Part shown: one piece after another, positions 41,604 through 50,585 of the stretch
How positions within the stretch are numbered: the stretch's first letter is position 1
Layout: every line of letters begins with the position of its first letter
NCBI RefSeq assembly: GCF_034008635.1
Contig: NZ_CP125378.1
Span: forward strand, 4,278,501 to 4,342,500
Direction: 5' to 3'
Origin: Pseudomonas sp. P8_229
GTDB taxonomy: Bacteria > Pseudomonadota > Gammaproteobacteria > Pseudomonadales > Pseudomonadaceae
DNA length: 64,000 nt
The notes under the pieces: generated by a model
Seen by the model: the letters and a program-made list of their open reading frames with translations, nothing else
The model's database searches: none
Told to the model about the DNA's origin: nothing
Program-made: the position numbers and the translations under genes

Positions 41604-41945
41604 ATGACAAACGAGCAACAAGCGTTGGCGGACATGCCGATCTGGCTGGTCATCCTCCTCGCCGTCGTGGGCGGGGTGTCCGGCGAAATGTGGCGTGCCG
41701 ACAAGGAGGGCGCCCGCGGCTGGCCATTGCTGCGGCGCCTGGCCCTGCGCTCCGGCGCCTGCATGATCTGCGGCGTGTCGGCAATCATGTTGCTGTATGC
41801 CGCCGGCATGTCGATCTGGGCCGCTGGCGCGTTCGGCTGCTTGACGGCGATGGCCGGGGCCGACGTGGCTATCGGCCTGTACGAACGCTGGGCTGCCAAG
41901 CGCATTGGCGTTTGCGAAGTACCGCCGCCTCGCGATCCACAGTAA
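41604..41945 (+). CDS. tailocin holin
   Basis: 113 residues with AGGAGG before the ATG. The first hydrophobic segment is PIWLVILLAVVGGVSGEMW; a second and third follow (ACMICGVSAIMLLYAAGM, IWAAGAFGCLTAMAGADVAI), with a short charged tail. This matches LydA/phage_holin_3-type holins that open the lysis programme in R-type pyocin clusters. No intact endolysin for the tailocin appears in the window, so it is probably further downstream. Confidence 0.8.
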   Translation: MTNEQQALADMPIWLVILLAVVGGVSGEMWRADKEGARGWPLLRRLALRSGACMICGVSAIMLLYAAGMSIWAAGAFGCLTAMAGADVAIGLYERWAAKRIGVCEVPPPRDPQ

Positions 41946-42017
41946 CCCACCACTTTCCAGCCGCGCTGCTTTCATTGCGGCGGGGCTGTGCGTGGACAAA
42001 TGAAAAGGAGGTCATGC

Positions 42018-42539
42018 ATGCCCGCTCCGATCCAGCAGCCTTCGCAGCTGTTCACGGCGATGGCGACAACTTTGCGCAACGCTGCCGACCTGAATGTACA
42101 GGTTGGCAATCACGACGACTTCACCGCGCCTGGCGCTCAGGCCTGGGTGTTGATCGACTTCGACCGCAATGCGCCCGGCGCACGTGCCGCTGACGGACGC
42201 ATCGCGCATGTCCTGACGGTCTCAATGCAAGTCATCCCGGCCGTTTCCGCCAGCGCTTTTGCCGCCTGTGATCTGATCGCCGTGCTGAAAAACCTGATCA
42301 CCGACAACCGTTGGGGCCTGCCCGGCGATCAATGTGATTTGCCGATGAACATTGATGGTTTGCCGTCAGTGCTTATTCGCGCTGATCAGCAAATCAAGGC
42401 GTGGACCCTGACCTTCACCCAGACCCTTTACCTCGGCCCGACCCTGCTCGACGACCCGCTCGGTACGCCGAAATTCGCCCGTACCTGGGAAGTCAGCAAC
42501 ATCGACGATCCGGATCAATACACCGCGCTGGAGGCCTGA
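42018..42539 (+). CDS. conserved R-pyocin-cluster protein upstream of the baseplate genes
   Basis: 173 residues. The strong AAAAGGAGG fixes ATG 42018 (MPAPIQQPSQLFTAM). No catalytic motif is seen. It is the usual gene before gpV in R-type pyocin clusters, and its FTQTLYLGP/ARTWEVS ending resembles tail completion or terminator proteins (gpR/gpS-like); that role is inferred. It overlaps no gene and ends 3 bp before gpV. Confidence 0.55.
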   Translation: MPAPIQQPSQLFTAMATTLRNAADLNVQVGNHDDFTAPGAQAWVLIDFDRNAPGARAADGRIAHVLTVSMQVIPAVSASAFAACDLIAVLKNLITDNRWGLPGDQCDLPMNIDGLPSVLIRADQQIKAWTLTFTQTLYLGPTLLDDPLGTPKFARTWEVSNIDDPDQYTALEA

Positions 42540-42542
42540 TTG

Positions 42543-43151
42543 ATGTTCGACGCATTACTGCGCATGCAACTGGGGCCGATCATCGAGCGGCTGGCGGAGA
42601 TGGAAGCGGAAATCGACGACCTGCACCGACGCGCCGAGAGTTTCTGTCGCATCGGCATTTGTCAGTCAATCGATGCGGCGAGCAACACCTGTCAGGTCAG
42701 CCACGGTGGGCTGCTCACGCCGGCCATCAAGTTCTTCAACCCGAGTGCCGGCGCCCAGAGCGAATCGCGGATTCCCTCCGTGGGCGAGCAGTGCCTGCTG
42801 TTCAACTACGGCAGTGGTGAAAGCGGGGCGCAGAGCGTGGCGTTGTTTGGCTTGAACAGCGAGCGCTTTCCGCCGGCGGCGACGGTACCGACGCTGACGC
42901 GACGGGTGCATGTCGACGGCAGCGAAAGCGGCTACGACGACGCCAGCCACACCTTGCACTGGCAGAACGGGCCGGCGGCTTTCACCGGTTCCCGAGAATC
43001 GCTGGAACTGAGCATCGGCCCGGCACGGCTGGTGATGACGCCGCAGGTCATCAGCCTGCAACTGGGCGCGGTCGGCCTGACCATTGACGCCTCGGGCGTG
43101 CACTTCAGCGGCCCGTTGGTGGATCACCAGGGCCGTGTCATCAGTCCCTGA
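42543..43151 (+). CDS. baseplate assembly/spike protein gpV (P2-like)
   Basis: 202 residues starting MFDALLRMQLG. P2 gpV family features are an N-terminal helical part, an OB fold (IGICQSIDAASNTCQVSHGG, IPSVGEQCLLFNYGSGES) and a beta-helical tip (VISLQLGAVGLTIDASGVHF). It forms the membrane-piercing spike under the baseplate. The preceding TTG codon is in frame but unlikely. Confidence 0.88.
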   Translation: MFDALLRMQLGPIIERLAEMEAEIDDLHRRAESFCRIGICQSIDAASNTCQVSHGGLLTPAIKFFNPSAGAQSESRIPSVGEQCLLFNYGSGESGAQSVALFGLNSERFPPAATVPTLTRRVHVDGSESGYDDASHTLHWQNGPAAFTGSRESLELSIGPARLVMTPQVISLQLGAVGLTIDASGVHFSGPLVDHQGRVISP

Positions 43152-43165
43152 ATCAAGAGCTTCCC

Positions 43166-43498
43166 ATGATCGGAATCGATAGAGACAGCGGGGCCACGGT
43201 CGACGACTGGCTGCAATTTGTGCAGCGCGCGACCCGGGCCCTGACCACGCCGCTGGGCACCCGGCAAAAAAGGCCCCTTTATGGCTCGTTGATCCCCACG
43301 CTGCTGGGACAGAACCTCGGTGACGACGTTCTGCTCCTGGCCCAGAGCCACGCGGCTCAGGCGTTTTACAACGCGCAGAACGGGATCAGCGATTTTCAGC
43401 CGAGCGTGATCGTCGCCAGCCGTCAGGGCGCCGGTCTGCTGCTGCGTTTCGCCGGCACTTGGAAAAACCGTCAACAGACCTTCGAGGTAGTGACATGA
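43166..43498 (+). CDS. baseplate wedge protein gpW (gp25-like)
   Basis: 110 residues with a GPW/gp25 fold: MIGIDRDSGATVDDW, LTTPLGTRQKRPLYGS and GSLIPTLLGQN are typical. It initiates sheath polymerisation at the baseplate. It overlaps gpJ by 4 bp (ATGA). Confidence 0.88.
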   Translation: MIGIDRDSGATVDDWLQFVQRATRALTTPLGTRQKRPLYGSLIPTLLGQNLGDDVLLLAQSHAAQAFYNAQNGISDFQPSVIVASRQGAGLLLRFAGTWKNRQQTFEVVT

Positions 43499-44490
43499 GC
43501 ATGTTGATCCCCGGCCAGAACCAATTGGCCGAACCGGCGCTGATCACCGTCGACGCCTTCGAAGACTTGCTCGCCGAGTTCAAGACCTTCGTTGTCGAAT
43601 ACGTCGGCGCCCGGGCGCCGGACAGCGCGGCGAAACTCAAGACCAGCCTCGATAACGAGAGCGAACTGCTGACCCTGGCGCTCGAAGCCTTCTGTGTGCG
43701 CCTGCAAACCCACGAACGCAAATACAACGCCCGCATCAAGCAGATGCTGGCGTGGTGGGCGACCGGCAGCAACCTCGACGCACGGCTGGCGGACATGGGT
43801 CTGGAACGGCAGTTGCTCGACCCGGGCGACCCGGCGGCATTCCCGCCGGTACCACCGATTCATGAAAGCGACGACGACGCCCGGCTGCGCTATTACCTGG
43901 CGCCGCATGCGCCGGCTGCGGGTTCGCGGATGCAGTATCGCCGCGAGGTGTTCACCCTCGGCGAACGGCCAACGGTGAAGGTCGAATCCACCGATGCCGG
44001 TGTGGTGAATGTCACCTACACCTTCAACCCGGACGGCCTCGCGGCACAGGTCAAGGACGGTAATGGTCGGCGTACCGCGCCCGGCGAAGTGCAGGTCACG
44101 GTGTTGTCGCGAGACGGCGATGGCACGCCATCCGCCGCATTGCTCGATGGCGTGCGTCAGCACTTCGCCCGCCCTGATGTGCGACCGGAAACCGACCTGG
44201 TCACGGTCAAGGCTGCGGACATTCAACGCTACAAGATTCGCGTGGTGGCGAAGATCAATTCCGGCCCGGATTCAGGCCTGACCAAAGTCGCCGCGCAGCA
44301 GCAATTGCAATCCTACGCCGACAGTTGTCATCGCCTCGAAGGCCGGGTCGACCCGAGCTGGATCGACTACACGCTGCACAGCGCTGGCGCCGTGCAACTG
44401 CAGATTCTTGAACCGCTGGAGCCGATCGTGACCACTGCGTTTCAGGCGCCTTACTGCACGGCAGTCGAGGTCGAGGTGCTGACGCTATGA
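43495..44490 (+). CDS. baseplate protein gpJ (P2-like)
   Basis: Baseplate wedge component of 331 residues. ATG 43495 overlaps the gpW stop. The family region includes YYLAPHAPAAGSRMQYR and LVTVKAADIQRYKIRV. It is translationally coupled on both sides, overlapping gpI by 4 bp. Confidence 0.88.
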   Translation: MSMLIPGQNQLAEPALITVDAFEDLLAEFKTFVVEYVGARAPDSAAKLKTSLDNESELLTLALEAFCVRLQTHERKYNARIKQMLAWWATGSNLDARLADMGLERQLLDPGDPAAFPPVPPIHESDDDARLRYYLAPHAPAAGSRMQYRREVFTLGERPTVKVESTDAGVVNVTYTFNPDGLAAQVKDGNGRRTAPGEVQVTVLSRDGDGTPSAALLDGVRQHFARPDVRPETDLVTVKAADIQRYKIRVVAKINSGPDSGLTKVAAQQQLQSYADSCHRLEGRVDPSWIDYTLHSAGAVQLQILEPLEPIVTTAFQAPYCTAVEVEVLTL

Positions 44491-45122
44491 GTGAGCCAAC
44501 GCAACGCCCGACCTTGTTGCCGGCCAACAGCTCGGCACTCGAACGTGGACTGGATCTGGGCTTCGGCGCACTGCTTGATCGCATCGCGCCGCCGTTCCCC
44601 GAACTGATGAATCCGAACGAAACGCCGGTGGCGTTTCTGCCGTATCTGGCGGCGGATCGCGGCGTCGCGGAGTGGAGCACCGCCGCACCGGAAGCGGAAA
44701 AACGCCTGACCGTCGAACTCGCCTGGCCCACTGCGCGCCAAGCCGGTACTCGCAAGGCACTGGAAAACGCGGCCAAGGGTTTGCAACTGCGCCCCGACAT
44801 CCGCGCCTGGTACGAACAGACGCCGCCCGGTATGCCTTACAGCTTCACCGTGCGCGCCTTCAGCGACCAACCCTACAGCGAAGAAATCGACGCCCGACTC
44901 GACCGCCGTTTGGCGGATGCCAAGAGTGAACGGGACATTCTCTCGGTAACAGTTGGCTTGAGCGCGTTCGGCAGTCACTCCATCGCCGCTGCGACCTTTT
45001 GCGGTGAGCTGACGACGATCTATCCGGTGTTCATCGAAGGGCTTGAGACCTCTGGCGAGGCGTTCATGGCCGCAGCTTTGTACACCGTCGAAACATCCAC
45101 TATTTATCCCCAGGGGGCCTGA
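44487..45122 (+). CDS. baseplate protein gpI (P2-like)
   Basis: 211 residues. The LLPANSSALERGLDLGFG start and the FLPYLAADRGVAEWS segment are characteristic of P2 gpI, which with gpJ and gpW makes the wedge that anchors the tail fibre. The stop abuts the fibre start directly. Confidence 0.87.
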   Translation: MSEPTQRPTLLPANSSALERGLDLGFGALLDRIAPPFPELMNPNETPVAFLPYLAADRGVAEWSTAAPEAEKRLTVELAWPTARQAGTRKALENAAKGLQLRPDIRAWYEQTPPGMPYSFTVRAFSDQPYSEEIDARLDRRLADAKSERDILSVTVGLSAFGSHSIAAATFCGELTTIYPVFIEGLETSGEAFMAAALYTVETSTIYPQGA

Positions 45123-47531
45123 ATGGCTGACTATTACACCCTGCTCACCAACGCAGGGATTGCCTACGAAACGGCGTGCAAAGCCGCGGGCGTGCCGATC
45201 AAGTTGACGCAGATTTCCGTCGGCGACGGCGGCGGCTCGGTCTACAACCCGGCCGCGACTGCCACGGCGCTGAAGCGCGAAGTCTGGCGCGGGCCGCTCA
45301 ACGCGCTGTTCCAAGACGAGAAAAACCCGAGCTGGCTGCTTGCCGAAGTGACCATTCCGCCCGATGTTGGCGGCTGGTACGTGCGTGAAGCCGGGCTGTG
45401 GACCGACACCGGGATTCTCTACGCCATCGTCAAATACCCGGAGTCGTTCAAACCGGTTCTGGCCACCTCGGGTTCGGGCAAAGAGTTCTACATTCGCTCG
45501 ATTTTCGAGACCAGCAATGCGTCGCTGGTGACGTTGCTGATCGATGACACCGTGGTCAAGGCCACGCGTGCCTGGGTCATGAGTTATCTCGCCGAAGAAC
45601 TCGGCAAACTCGATGGCAAGCAATCGGTACGCGTCGCGGCATCCAGCAACATCGTGTTGAACGGTGCGCAGCAGATTGACGGCGTGGCCGTGATTGCCGG
45701 CGACCGTGTGTTGGTGGCTAATCAAACCTTGGCCAAGGACAACGGCCTGTGGCTCGCCGCCAATGGCGATTGGGTGCGGGCGACCGATGCCAACAGCAAC
45801 GCCAAGGTCACGCCGGGCCTGACGGTGATGGTGGAGGAGGGCACGGCCAACGGCGATTCGCTGTGGCACCTGACCACCAATGCGCCGATCACCCTCGGCA
45901 CCACGGCGCTGACCTTCAAGATGCTGGCCGGGCGTACGGGGATCGCCGCTGGCACTTACAAGAGCGTGACGGTAGACGAATATGGTCGGGCGACTGCTGG
46001 CGCGAATCCTGAAACCTTGGCTGGTTTCGGGATCAAGGATTCGTACACCAAGGCTGAAGTTGAAGCGTTGATTGCGAAGGCATCGGCGTTGCCGGTGGGT
46101 TCGATTGTCGCGTTCCCGGTGGATGCACCGCCGCCGGGTTTTCTGGAGCTGGATAACAGCGTCAAGAGCAGTGCGACTTACCCGGACTTGAGCGCCTACT
46201 TGGGCGGCAAGTTCAACAAGGGGGATGAGGGTGTTGGGAACTTCCGTTTGCCCGAGGCGCGTGGGGAGTTCTTGCGCGGTTGGGATCATGGGCGAGGGGT
46301 GGATCCGGGGCGTGCCGCCGGTAGCTTTCAGTCGGACAGTCTCAAGGCGCATTACCATTCCATTCCGACGGGCTCGGGAGGTGGTCAGGCTGTCGACCCA
46401 AATGGGGAGACTCCAACGGTTGTGCTGAAAGATACGGCCGCAGACTGGGTTTTGCGTACGGAAGGTGATAACGCCGAACTGACTATTGGTCGCGTCAGGA
46501 CCTACAACTTTGGTGCTGCTACGGAAACACGTCCGCGCAACGTCGCCGTCATGTGGTGCATTAAAGCCTGGAACGCACCGGTCAATCAGGGAACCATCGA
46601 TGTAGCCGCACTGGCCAAGGAAGTCGAACGACTCAAATCCGCTGTTCCGGTGGGTGCTGTGCTGGCCTTCCCGACGGGCATCGTTGCGCCGGGTTATCTG
46701 GAGCTGGATGGCAGTGTGCAGAGCATTGCGGCTTACCCAGATCTGGCGGCGTTTCTCGGTACGACTTACAACAAGGGGAATGAGGGCGCGGGCAACTTCC
46801 GTTTGCCGGAATCACGCGGTGAGTTCTTGCGTGGTTGGGACCATGGGCGGGGTATCGATATCGGTCGTAGTGTTGGCAGCTATCAGGCGGGTACGAAGAC
46901 GCAGGGCGATGACGGCACGGCGCCGGCTGTTCAAGGTATTGGCAACTCCAATTTGATTGATGCAGATCCTGCTCCTGGCTTCAGTGGCGATATTTATTAC
47001 AGCACTACCAATGTCACGGTGCAGAACTTTACCAACGTGTTCTGGAAAACGGTGCGCCCCCGCAACCTCTCCGTCATGTGGTGCATCAAAGCCTGGAACG
47101 CACCGGTCAACGAGGGCGTTATTGATGTTGCCGGATTAGCCAGTCTGGCTCAGCAAGCTACGGAGACGAATCAAGGTACCGCCAAGGTTGCTACCCCAAA
47201 TCAGGTAAATGCGGGTTCGGATGACAGTGCGATCGTTACTCCGAAAAAACTGCGCCTGGGCTTCACGGCCAGTCTCTTCGCTAACGGATACATTATCTTC
47301 CCATCCTGGCTGGGTGGTCTCATCTTGCAATGGGGGCAGGAAAGCATGGTGGGAACCACTGGAACCTTCAATTTTCCGATGGCCTTTCGGTCACAGGTCT
47401 TCCAGATGGTCGCCACGGATGGAGGCAGTGGTGCCCATTCGGTGGGATCGAGTGCTGTTTCACTTTCCGCGTACACCGCCTACGGCGATAAGGCGACGAC
47501 AAACTTTCGTTATTTCGCGATAGGTGCTTGA
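45123..47531 (+). CDS. tail fibre with two collar domains
   Basis: Receptor-binding fibre of 802 residues. The N-terminal baseplate-attachment domain (ADYYTLLTNAGIAYE, about residues 1-160) is of the P2 gpH type. Two homologous collar-like modules follow: residues about 326-495 (VGSIVAFPVDAPPPGFLELD ... MWCIKAWNAPVN) and about 510-670 (VGAVLAFPTGIVAPGYLELD ... MWCIKAWNAPVN). A distinct C-terminal tip domain (GYIIFPSWLGGLILQWGQ) follows. Fibre specificity sets the killing spectrum of a tailocin; the internal duplication is unusual. Confidence 0.9.
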   Translation: MADYYTLLTNAGIAYETACKAAGVPIKLTQISVGDGGGSVYNPAATATALKREVWRGPLNALFQDEKNPSWLLAEVTIPPDVGGWYVREAGLWTDTGILYAIVKYPESFKPVLATSGSGKEFYIRSIFETSNASLVTLLIDDTVVKATRAWVMSYLAEELGKLDGKQSVRVAASSNIVLNGAQQIDGVAVIAGDRVLVANQTLAKDNGLWLAANGDWVRATDANSNAKVTPGLTVMVEEGTANGDSLWHLTTNAPITLGTTALTFKMLAGRTGIAAGTYKSVTVDEYGRATAGANPETLAGFGIKDSYTKAEVEALIAKASALPVGSIVAFPVDAPPPGFLELDNSVKSSATYPDLSAYLGGKFNKGDEGVGNFRLPEARGEFLRGWDHGRGVDPGRAAGSFQSDSLKAHYHSIPTGSGGGQAVDPNGETPTVVLKDTAADWVLRTEGDNAELTIGRVRTYNFGAATETRPRNVAVMWCIKAWNAPVNQGTIDVAALAKEVERLKSAVPVGAVLAFPTGIVAPGYLELDGSVQSIAAYPDLAAFLGTTYNKGNEGAGNFRLPESRGEFLRGWDHGRGIDIGRSVGSYQAGTKTQGDDGTAPAVQGIGNSNLIDADPAPGFSGDIYYSTTNVTVQNFTNVFWKTVRPRNLSVMWCIKAWNAPVNEGVIDVAGLASLAQQATETNQGTAKVATPNQVNAGSDDSAIVTPKKLRLGFTASLFANGYIIFPSWLGGLILQWGQESMVGTTGTFNFPMAFRSQVFQMVATDGGSGAHSVGSSAVSLSAYTAYGDKATTNFRYFAIGA

Positions 47532-47962
47532 TGATGCGCTATTACAGCAAAACAACCGGCAGTACGTATCTCGATACTGTGCACAGTTCTATGCCCGATG
47601 ATGTCCGGCCCATTCCGGAAGCTCGTTATCTTGAGGTCTTTGCCAACCGTCCTTTGGGGAAAATTTGCGCTCATGATGAGGAGGGGCTGCCGGTGCTGAT
47701 TGACCGCCCTGCATTGAGCCCTGCCGAGAGTGCCGAGCAGGAACGGAGCTGGCGAAACGAGCAGATCAAAGCGGTGTTGTGGCTGCGCGATCGTCATCGC
47801 GACCAACACGATTCCGCTCAGTTACAGACACTCTCGGCAGACCAGTTCAATGAATTACTGACCTACATTCGAGACCTGCGTGACTGGCCACAGTCACCGA
47901 GCTTTCCTTCGAGGGACTTGCGTCCTGTTGCTCCGGCCTGGGTCATCGACCCTCTCCAATAA
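47531..47962 (+). CDS. tail fibre assembly protein (Tfa-like), first copy
   Basis: 143 residues beginning MMRYYSKTTGSTYLDT; ATG 47531 overlaps the fibre stop by one base. The RYYSKTTG...MPDDV start and the central QERSWRNEQI helix are typical of chaperones that fold tail fibre tips. A terminator follows immediately. Confidence 0.8.
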   Translation: MMRYYSKTTGSTYLDTVHSSMPDDVRPIPEARYLEVFANRPLGKICAHDEEGLPVLIDRPALSPAESAEQERSWRNEQIKAVLWLRDRHRDQHDSAQLQTLSADQFNELLTYIRDLRDWPQSPSFPSRDLRPVAPAWVIDPLQ

Positions 47963-47986
47963 ACGCCCCACACCGTGGGGCGTTTT
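47962..47986 (+). terminator. terminator inside the tailocin cluster (1)
   Basis: ACGCCCCA and TGGGGCGT pair around CACCG, followed by TTTT. It lies at the stop of the first fibre-assembly gene. Confidence 0.85.
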
Positions 47987-48047
47987 CATATCTATCCACC
48001 CAAGCGGGTGGCTTTAGAGTCGTTGATTATCAAACAAGGAAGTACCT

Positions 48048-48470
48048 ATGCTTTATTCAAAATCCACTGGTTTTTTTTACGTTCCTGCCATTCATAAGGA
48101 CATACCAAGCGATGCCGTAGAAATCTCGCAGGAGTATTACGTTGAGTTATTGGACGGACAGTCCAGCGGCAAAATTATTGTCGGGAATGATGAAGGCTAT
48201 CCGGTGCTGGTTGATCCGCCGCCACCACCGGCTGCTGAACTTGAGAGGTTGGAACGTCTATGGCGCAACGCTCAAATTGCCGCCACTGATAGCGTAGTGG
48301 CGCATTACCGTGATGAGGTGGAGCGTTGGCCGACACTGCTGACACCAGCGCAATATATCGAGTTGCAGACCTATCGTCGCGCGCTGCGTATCTGGCCGCT
48401 GGGCGGTGAGTTGCCTTTGAACGAGCACCGGCCAGCTGCGCCGGAGTGGCTCGCCAGCCTGCCCGAATAA
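48048..48470 (+). CDS. tail fibre assembly protein (Tfa-like), second copy
   Basis: 140 residues starting MLYSKSTGFFYVPAIHKDIP with AAGGAAG upstream. It is a diverged paralogue of the preceding gene (YSK.TG start, LERLWRNAQIAA helix, similar proline-rich end). The tailocin therefore encodes two chaperones for one fibre gene. It is flanked by terminators on both sides. Confidence 0.78.
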   Translation: MLYSKSTGFFYVPAIHKDIPSDAVEISQEYYVELLDGQSSGKIIVGNDEGYPVLVDPPPPPAAELERLERLWRNAQIAATDSVVAHYRDEVERWPTLLTPAQYIELQTYRRALRIWPLGGELPLNEHRPAAPEWLASLPE

Positions 48471-48471
48471 A

Positions 48472-48497
48472 AACGCCCCGCGCTGTCGGGGCGTTTT
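48472..48497 (+). terminator. terminator inside the tailocin cluster (2)
   Basis: AACGCCCCG and CGGGGCGTT pair around CGCTGT with TTTT following. It sits directly after the second fibre-assembly gene. Confidence 0.87.
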
Positions 48498-48520
48498 CTT
48501 ATCTGCTGATCAGCAATCTG

Positions 48521-48549
48521 GCCCCTTCCTGCAAGCAAGGGGCTTTTTC
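48521..48549 (+). terminator. terminator inside the tailocin cluster (3)
   Basis: GCCCCTT and AAGGGGC pair around CCTGCAAGC and are followed by five T residues, only 24 bp beyond the previous terminator and 19 bp before the next gene. Confidence 0.8.
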
Positions 48550-48567
48550 GTCTCTGGAGAAACCCAA

Positions 48568-48753
48568 ATGGCAACCCGCCAAACCTACACCGTGCTCGTT
48601 CCATTCCCCACCGGCGGTGGGCACTGGTCGAGCATCGGTCAAGACCTTGATCTGCTCGACGTCGAGGCCAGTGCATTGCACTTCGCCGGTCGACTGGAAC
48701 TGAAAACACCTATCACCCAGGCCAAAAAGGCCGCTGCCAAGAAGGCTGACTAA
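48568..48753 (+). CDS. small conserved protein before the tail sheath gene
   Basis: 61 residues starting MATRQTYTVLVPFPTGGGHW and ending in a lysine/alanine-rich tail (KKAAAKKAD). It is found in this position in P2/R-pyocin-like Pseudomonas clusters; its role is unknown. TCTGGAG lies before the ATG, and it ends 2 bp before the sheath gene. Confidence 0.6.
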   Translation: MATRQTYTVLVPFPTGGGHWSSIGQDLDLLDVEASALHFAGRLELKTPITQAKKAAAKKAD

Positions 48754-48755
48754 CC

Positions 48756-49922
48756 ATGGCTGAGGTTTTGAACTTCGAGCACAACGGCATTACCGTCAAT
48801 GCCACCGAATCCCCCGAGGCCATGGGTGGCCTGGGTGACAACGTCATCGGTCTGGTCGGCACTGCGCCGAAAGCCGATCCGCTGATTCCGCGTAACGCAC
48901 CATTCCGCATCAACAGCTTCACCACTCACGCGCTGCTCGATCCGACCGGTTCCGAAGAGGGCACCCTGTATCACGCGGTTTACCAGATCCTCAAAGTGGT
49001 CAAGGTGCCGGTCTACGTGGTCATCGTCGAAGCGGGCGCGACCCCGGCCGACACCGTCAACAATGTGATCGGCGGTGTTGATCCGCTGACCGGCCGCAAG
49101 CTCGGTCTGGCCGCGTTGGGCAGTGTCCCGGAAGACCTGACCATCATCGGCGCGCCGGGCTTCACCGGCACCAAAGCGGTGGCCAGCGAGTTCGCCTCGT
49201 TCGGCAAGCGCATCAAGGCCCGCGTGGTGCTGGACGGCAAGGACGTATCCGTTGCCGATCAGGTGCTTTACAGCCAGGAACTGGGCGGCGCTGACCTGGG
49301 TTTCGACCGTTGCCTGGTAGTGCACAACATGCCGGCCGTGTACTCGAAAGCGGCGAAGAAAAACGTCTTCCTGTCGCCTTCCAGTCTGGCGATTGCCGCG
49401 CTGGCCAAGGTCAAGCAGTGGGAGAGCCCGGGCAACCAGGTGACCTACGCCGAAGACGTGTCCCGCGTCGTTGAGTACAACATCCTCGACACCTCCACCG
49501 AAGGCGATCTGCTCAACCGCTACGGCGTCAGCTACTACGCCCGCACCGTGCTCGGCGGGTTCTCGCTGCTGGGTAACCGCTCGATCACCGGCAAGTTCAT
49601 CAGCTACGTCGGTCTGGAAGATGCGATCAGCCGCAAGCTGGTCAAGGCCGGCCAGAAAGCCATGGCCAAGAACCTCACCAAATCCTTCATGGATCAAGAG
49701 GTCAAGCGCATCAACGACTGGCTGCAGACCCTGGTCGCCGACGAAACCATTCCTGGCGGCAGCGTCTATCTGCACCCGGAACTCAACAGCGTCGAGAAGT
49801 ACAAGAACGGCACCTGGTACGTGGTCATCGACTACGGCCGCTACGCGCCGAACGAACACATGGTTTATCAACTCAACGCCCGCGATGAAATCATCGAGCA
49901 GTTCCTGGAGGACGTTCTCTAA
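48756..49922 (+). CDS. contractile tail sheath protein gpFI (P2-like)
   Basis: 388 residues. The sheath fold is recognised from NVIGLVGTAPKADP near the N-terminus, the VDPLTGRKLGL loop and the C-terminal VKRINDWLQTLVADETIPGG region. Contraction of this sheath drives the tube through the target envelope. It overlaps the tube gene by one base (TAATG). Confidence 0.93.
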   Translation: MAEVLNFEHNGITVNATESPEAMGGLGDNVIGLVGTAPKADPLIPRNAPFRINSFTTHALLDPTGSEEGTLYHAVYQILKVVKVPVYVVIVEAGATPADTVNNVIGGVDPLTGRKLGLAALGSVPEDLTIIGAPGFTGTKAVASEFASFGKRIKARVVLDGKDVSVADQVLYSQELGGADLGFDRCLVVHNMPAVYSKAAKKNVFLSPSSLAIAALAKVKQWESPGNQVTYAEDVSRVVEYNILDTSTEGDLLNRYGVSYYARTVLGGFSLLGNRSITGKFISYVGLEDAISRKLVKAGQKAMAKNLTKSFMDQEVKRINDWLQTLVADETIPGGSVYLHPELNSVEKYKNGTWYVVIDYGRYAPNEHMVYQLNARDEIIEQFLEDVL

Positions 49923-50428
49923 TGTTTACCAACCGCGTAAGACAGGCCATCGCGGCCACCCTGCAAGGTTTGCCGTTGTCGGCGACCGTTGAGGAATTCA
50001 CACCGCCGAAGATTGATTTCGACATGGAAAGCATGACGGGCGGGCGCTTTATCGTTGAGGAAATGGCCAAGAGCGCCAAGGCGCTGAATGCCACGCTCAA
50101 GCTGCAAGGCACCGGTGCTGAAGTGTTGCTGGCGATGGGCGTGAAACTGGGCGACGACATCCTGCTGAACGTGCGTGAAGCCGGTCAGGATCAGGACGGC
50201 AACACCTGGTTCACCTACCACACCATCGGCGGCAAGCTCAAAACCATGGGTGAAGACGCAATCAAAATGGGTGGCAAAGCCCTGACGACACTGGACTTCT
50301 CCTGCCGCACCTACAACCGCCTGGAAAACGGCATCCCGGTGATCGACATCGACGTGCGTACCCAGAAGTTCGTGCTCAACGGCGTCGACATCCTCGGTGA
50401 TGCGCGTCGTGCGGTGTTGATGCCGTAA
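49922..50428 (+). CDS. tail tube protein gpFII (P2-like)
   Basis: 168 residues. The segments FTPPKIDFDMESMTGGRF and the C-terminal GVDILGDARRAVLMP are typical of P2 FII. It is the inner tube that depolarises the target cell membrane. A REP palindrome follows. Confidence 0.92.
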   Translation: MFTNRVRQAIAATLQGLPLSATVEEFTPPKIDFDMESMTGGRFIVEEMAKSAKALNATLKLQGTGAEVLLAMGVKLGDDILLNVREAGQDQDGNTWFTYHTIGGKLKTMGEDAIKMGGKALTTLDFSCRTYNRLENGIPVIDIDVRTQKFVLNGVDILGDARRAVLMP

Positions 50429-50449
50429 CCCACGGCACAGCACAAATCC

Positions 50450-50538
50450 TGTAGGAGTGAGCCTGCTCGCGATGAGGTCAGCACATGCAACATCAATGTG
50501 CTTGAAAGACCGCTATCGCGAGCAGGCTCACTCCTACA
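50450..50538 (+). repeat. REP palindrome inside the tailocin cluster (1)
   Basis: Two exact 24-bp inverted arms (50450-50473 and 50515-50538; the arm contains GTAGGAGTGAGCCTGCTCGC) lie between the tube and chaperone genes, in the only sizeable gap (157 bp) of this segment. Confidence 0.88.
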
Positions 50539-50585
50539 AGGGAATAGCGATACCTCCTAAAAAAGAATCACCAAGGAATTCATAC

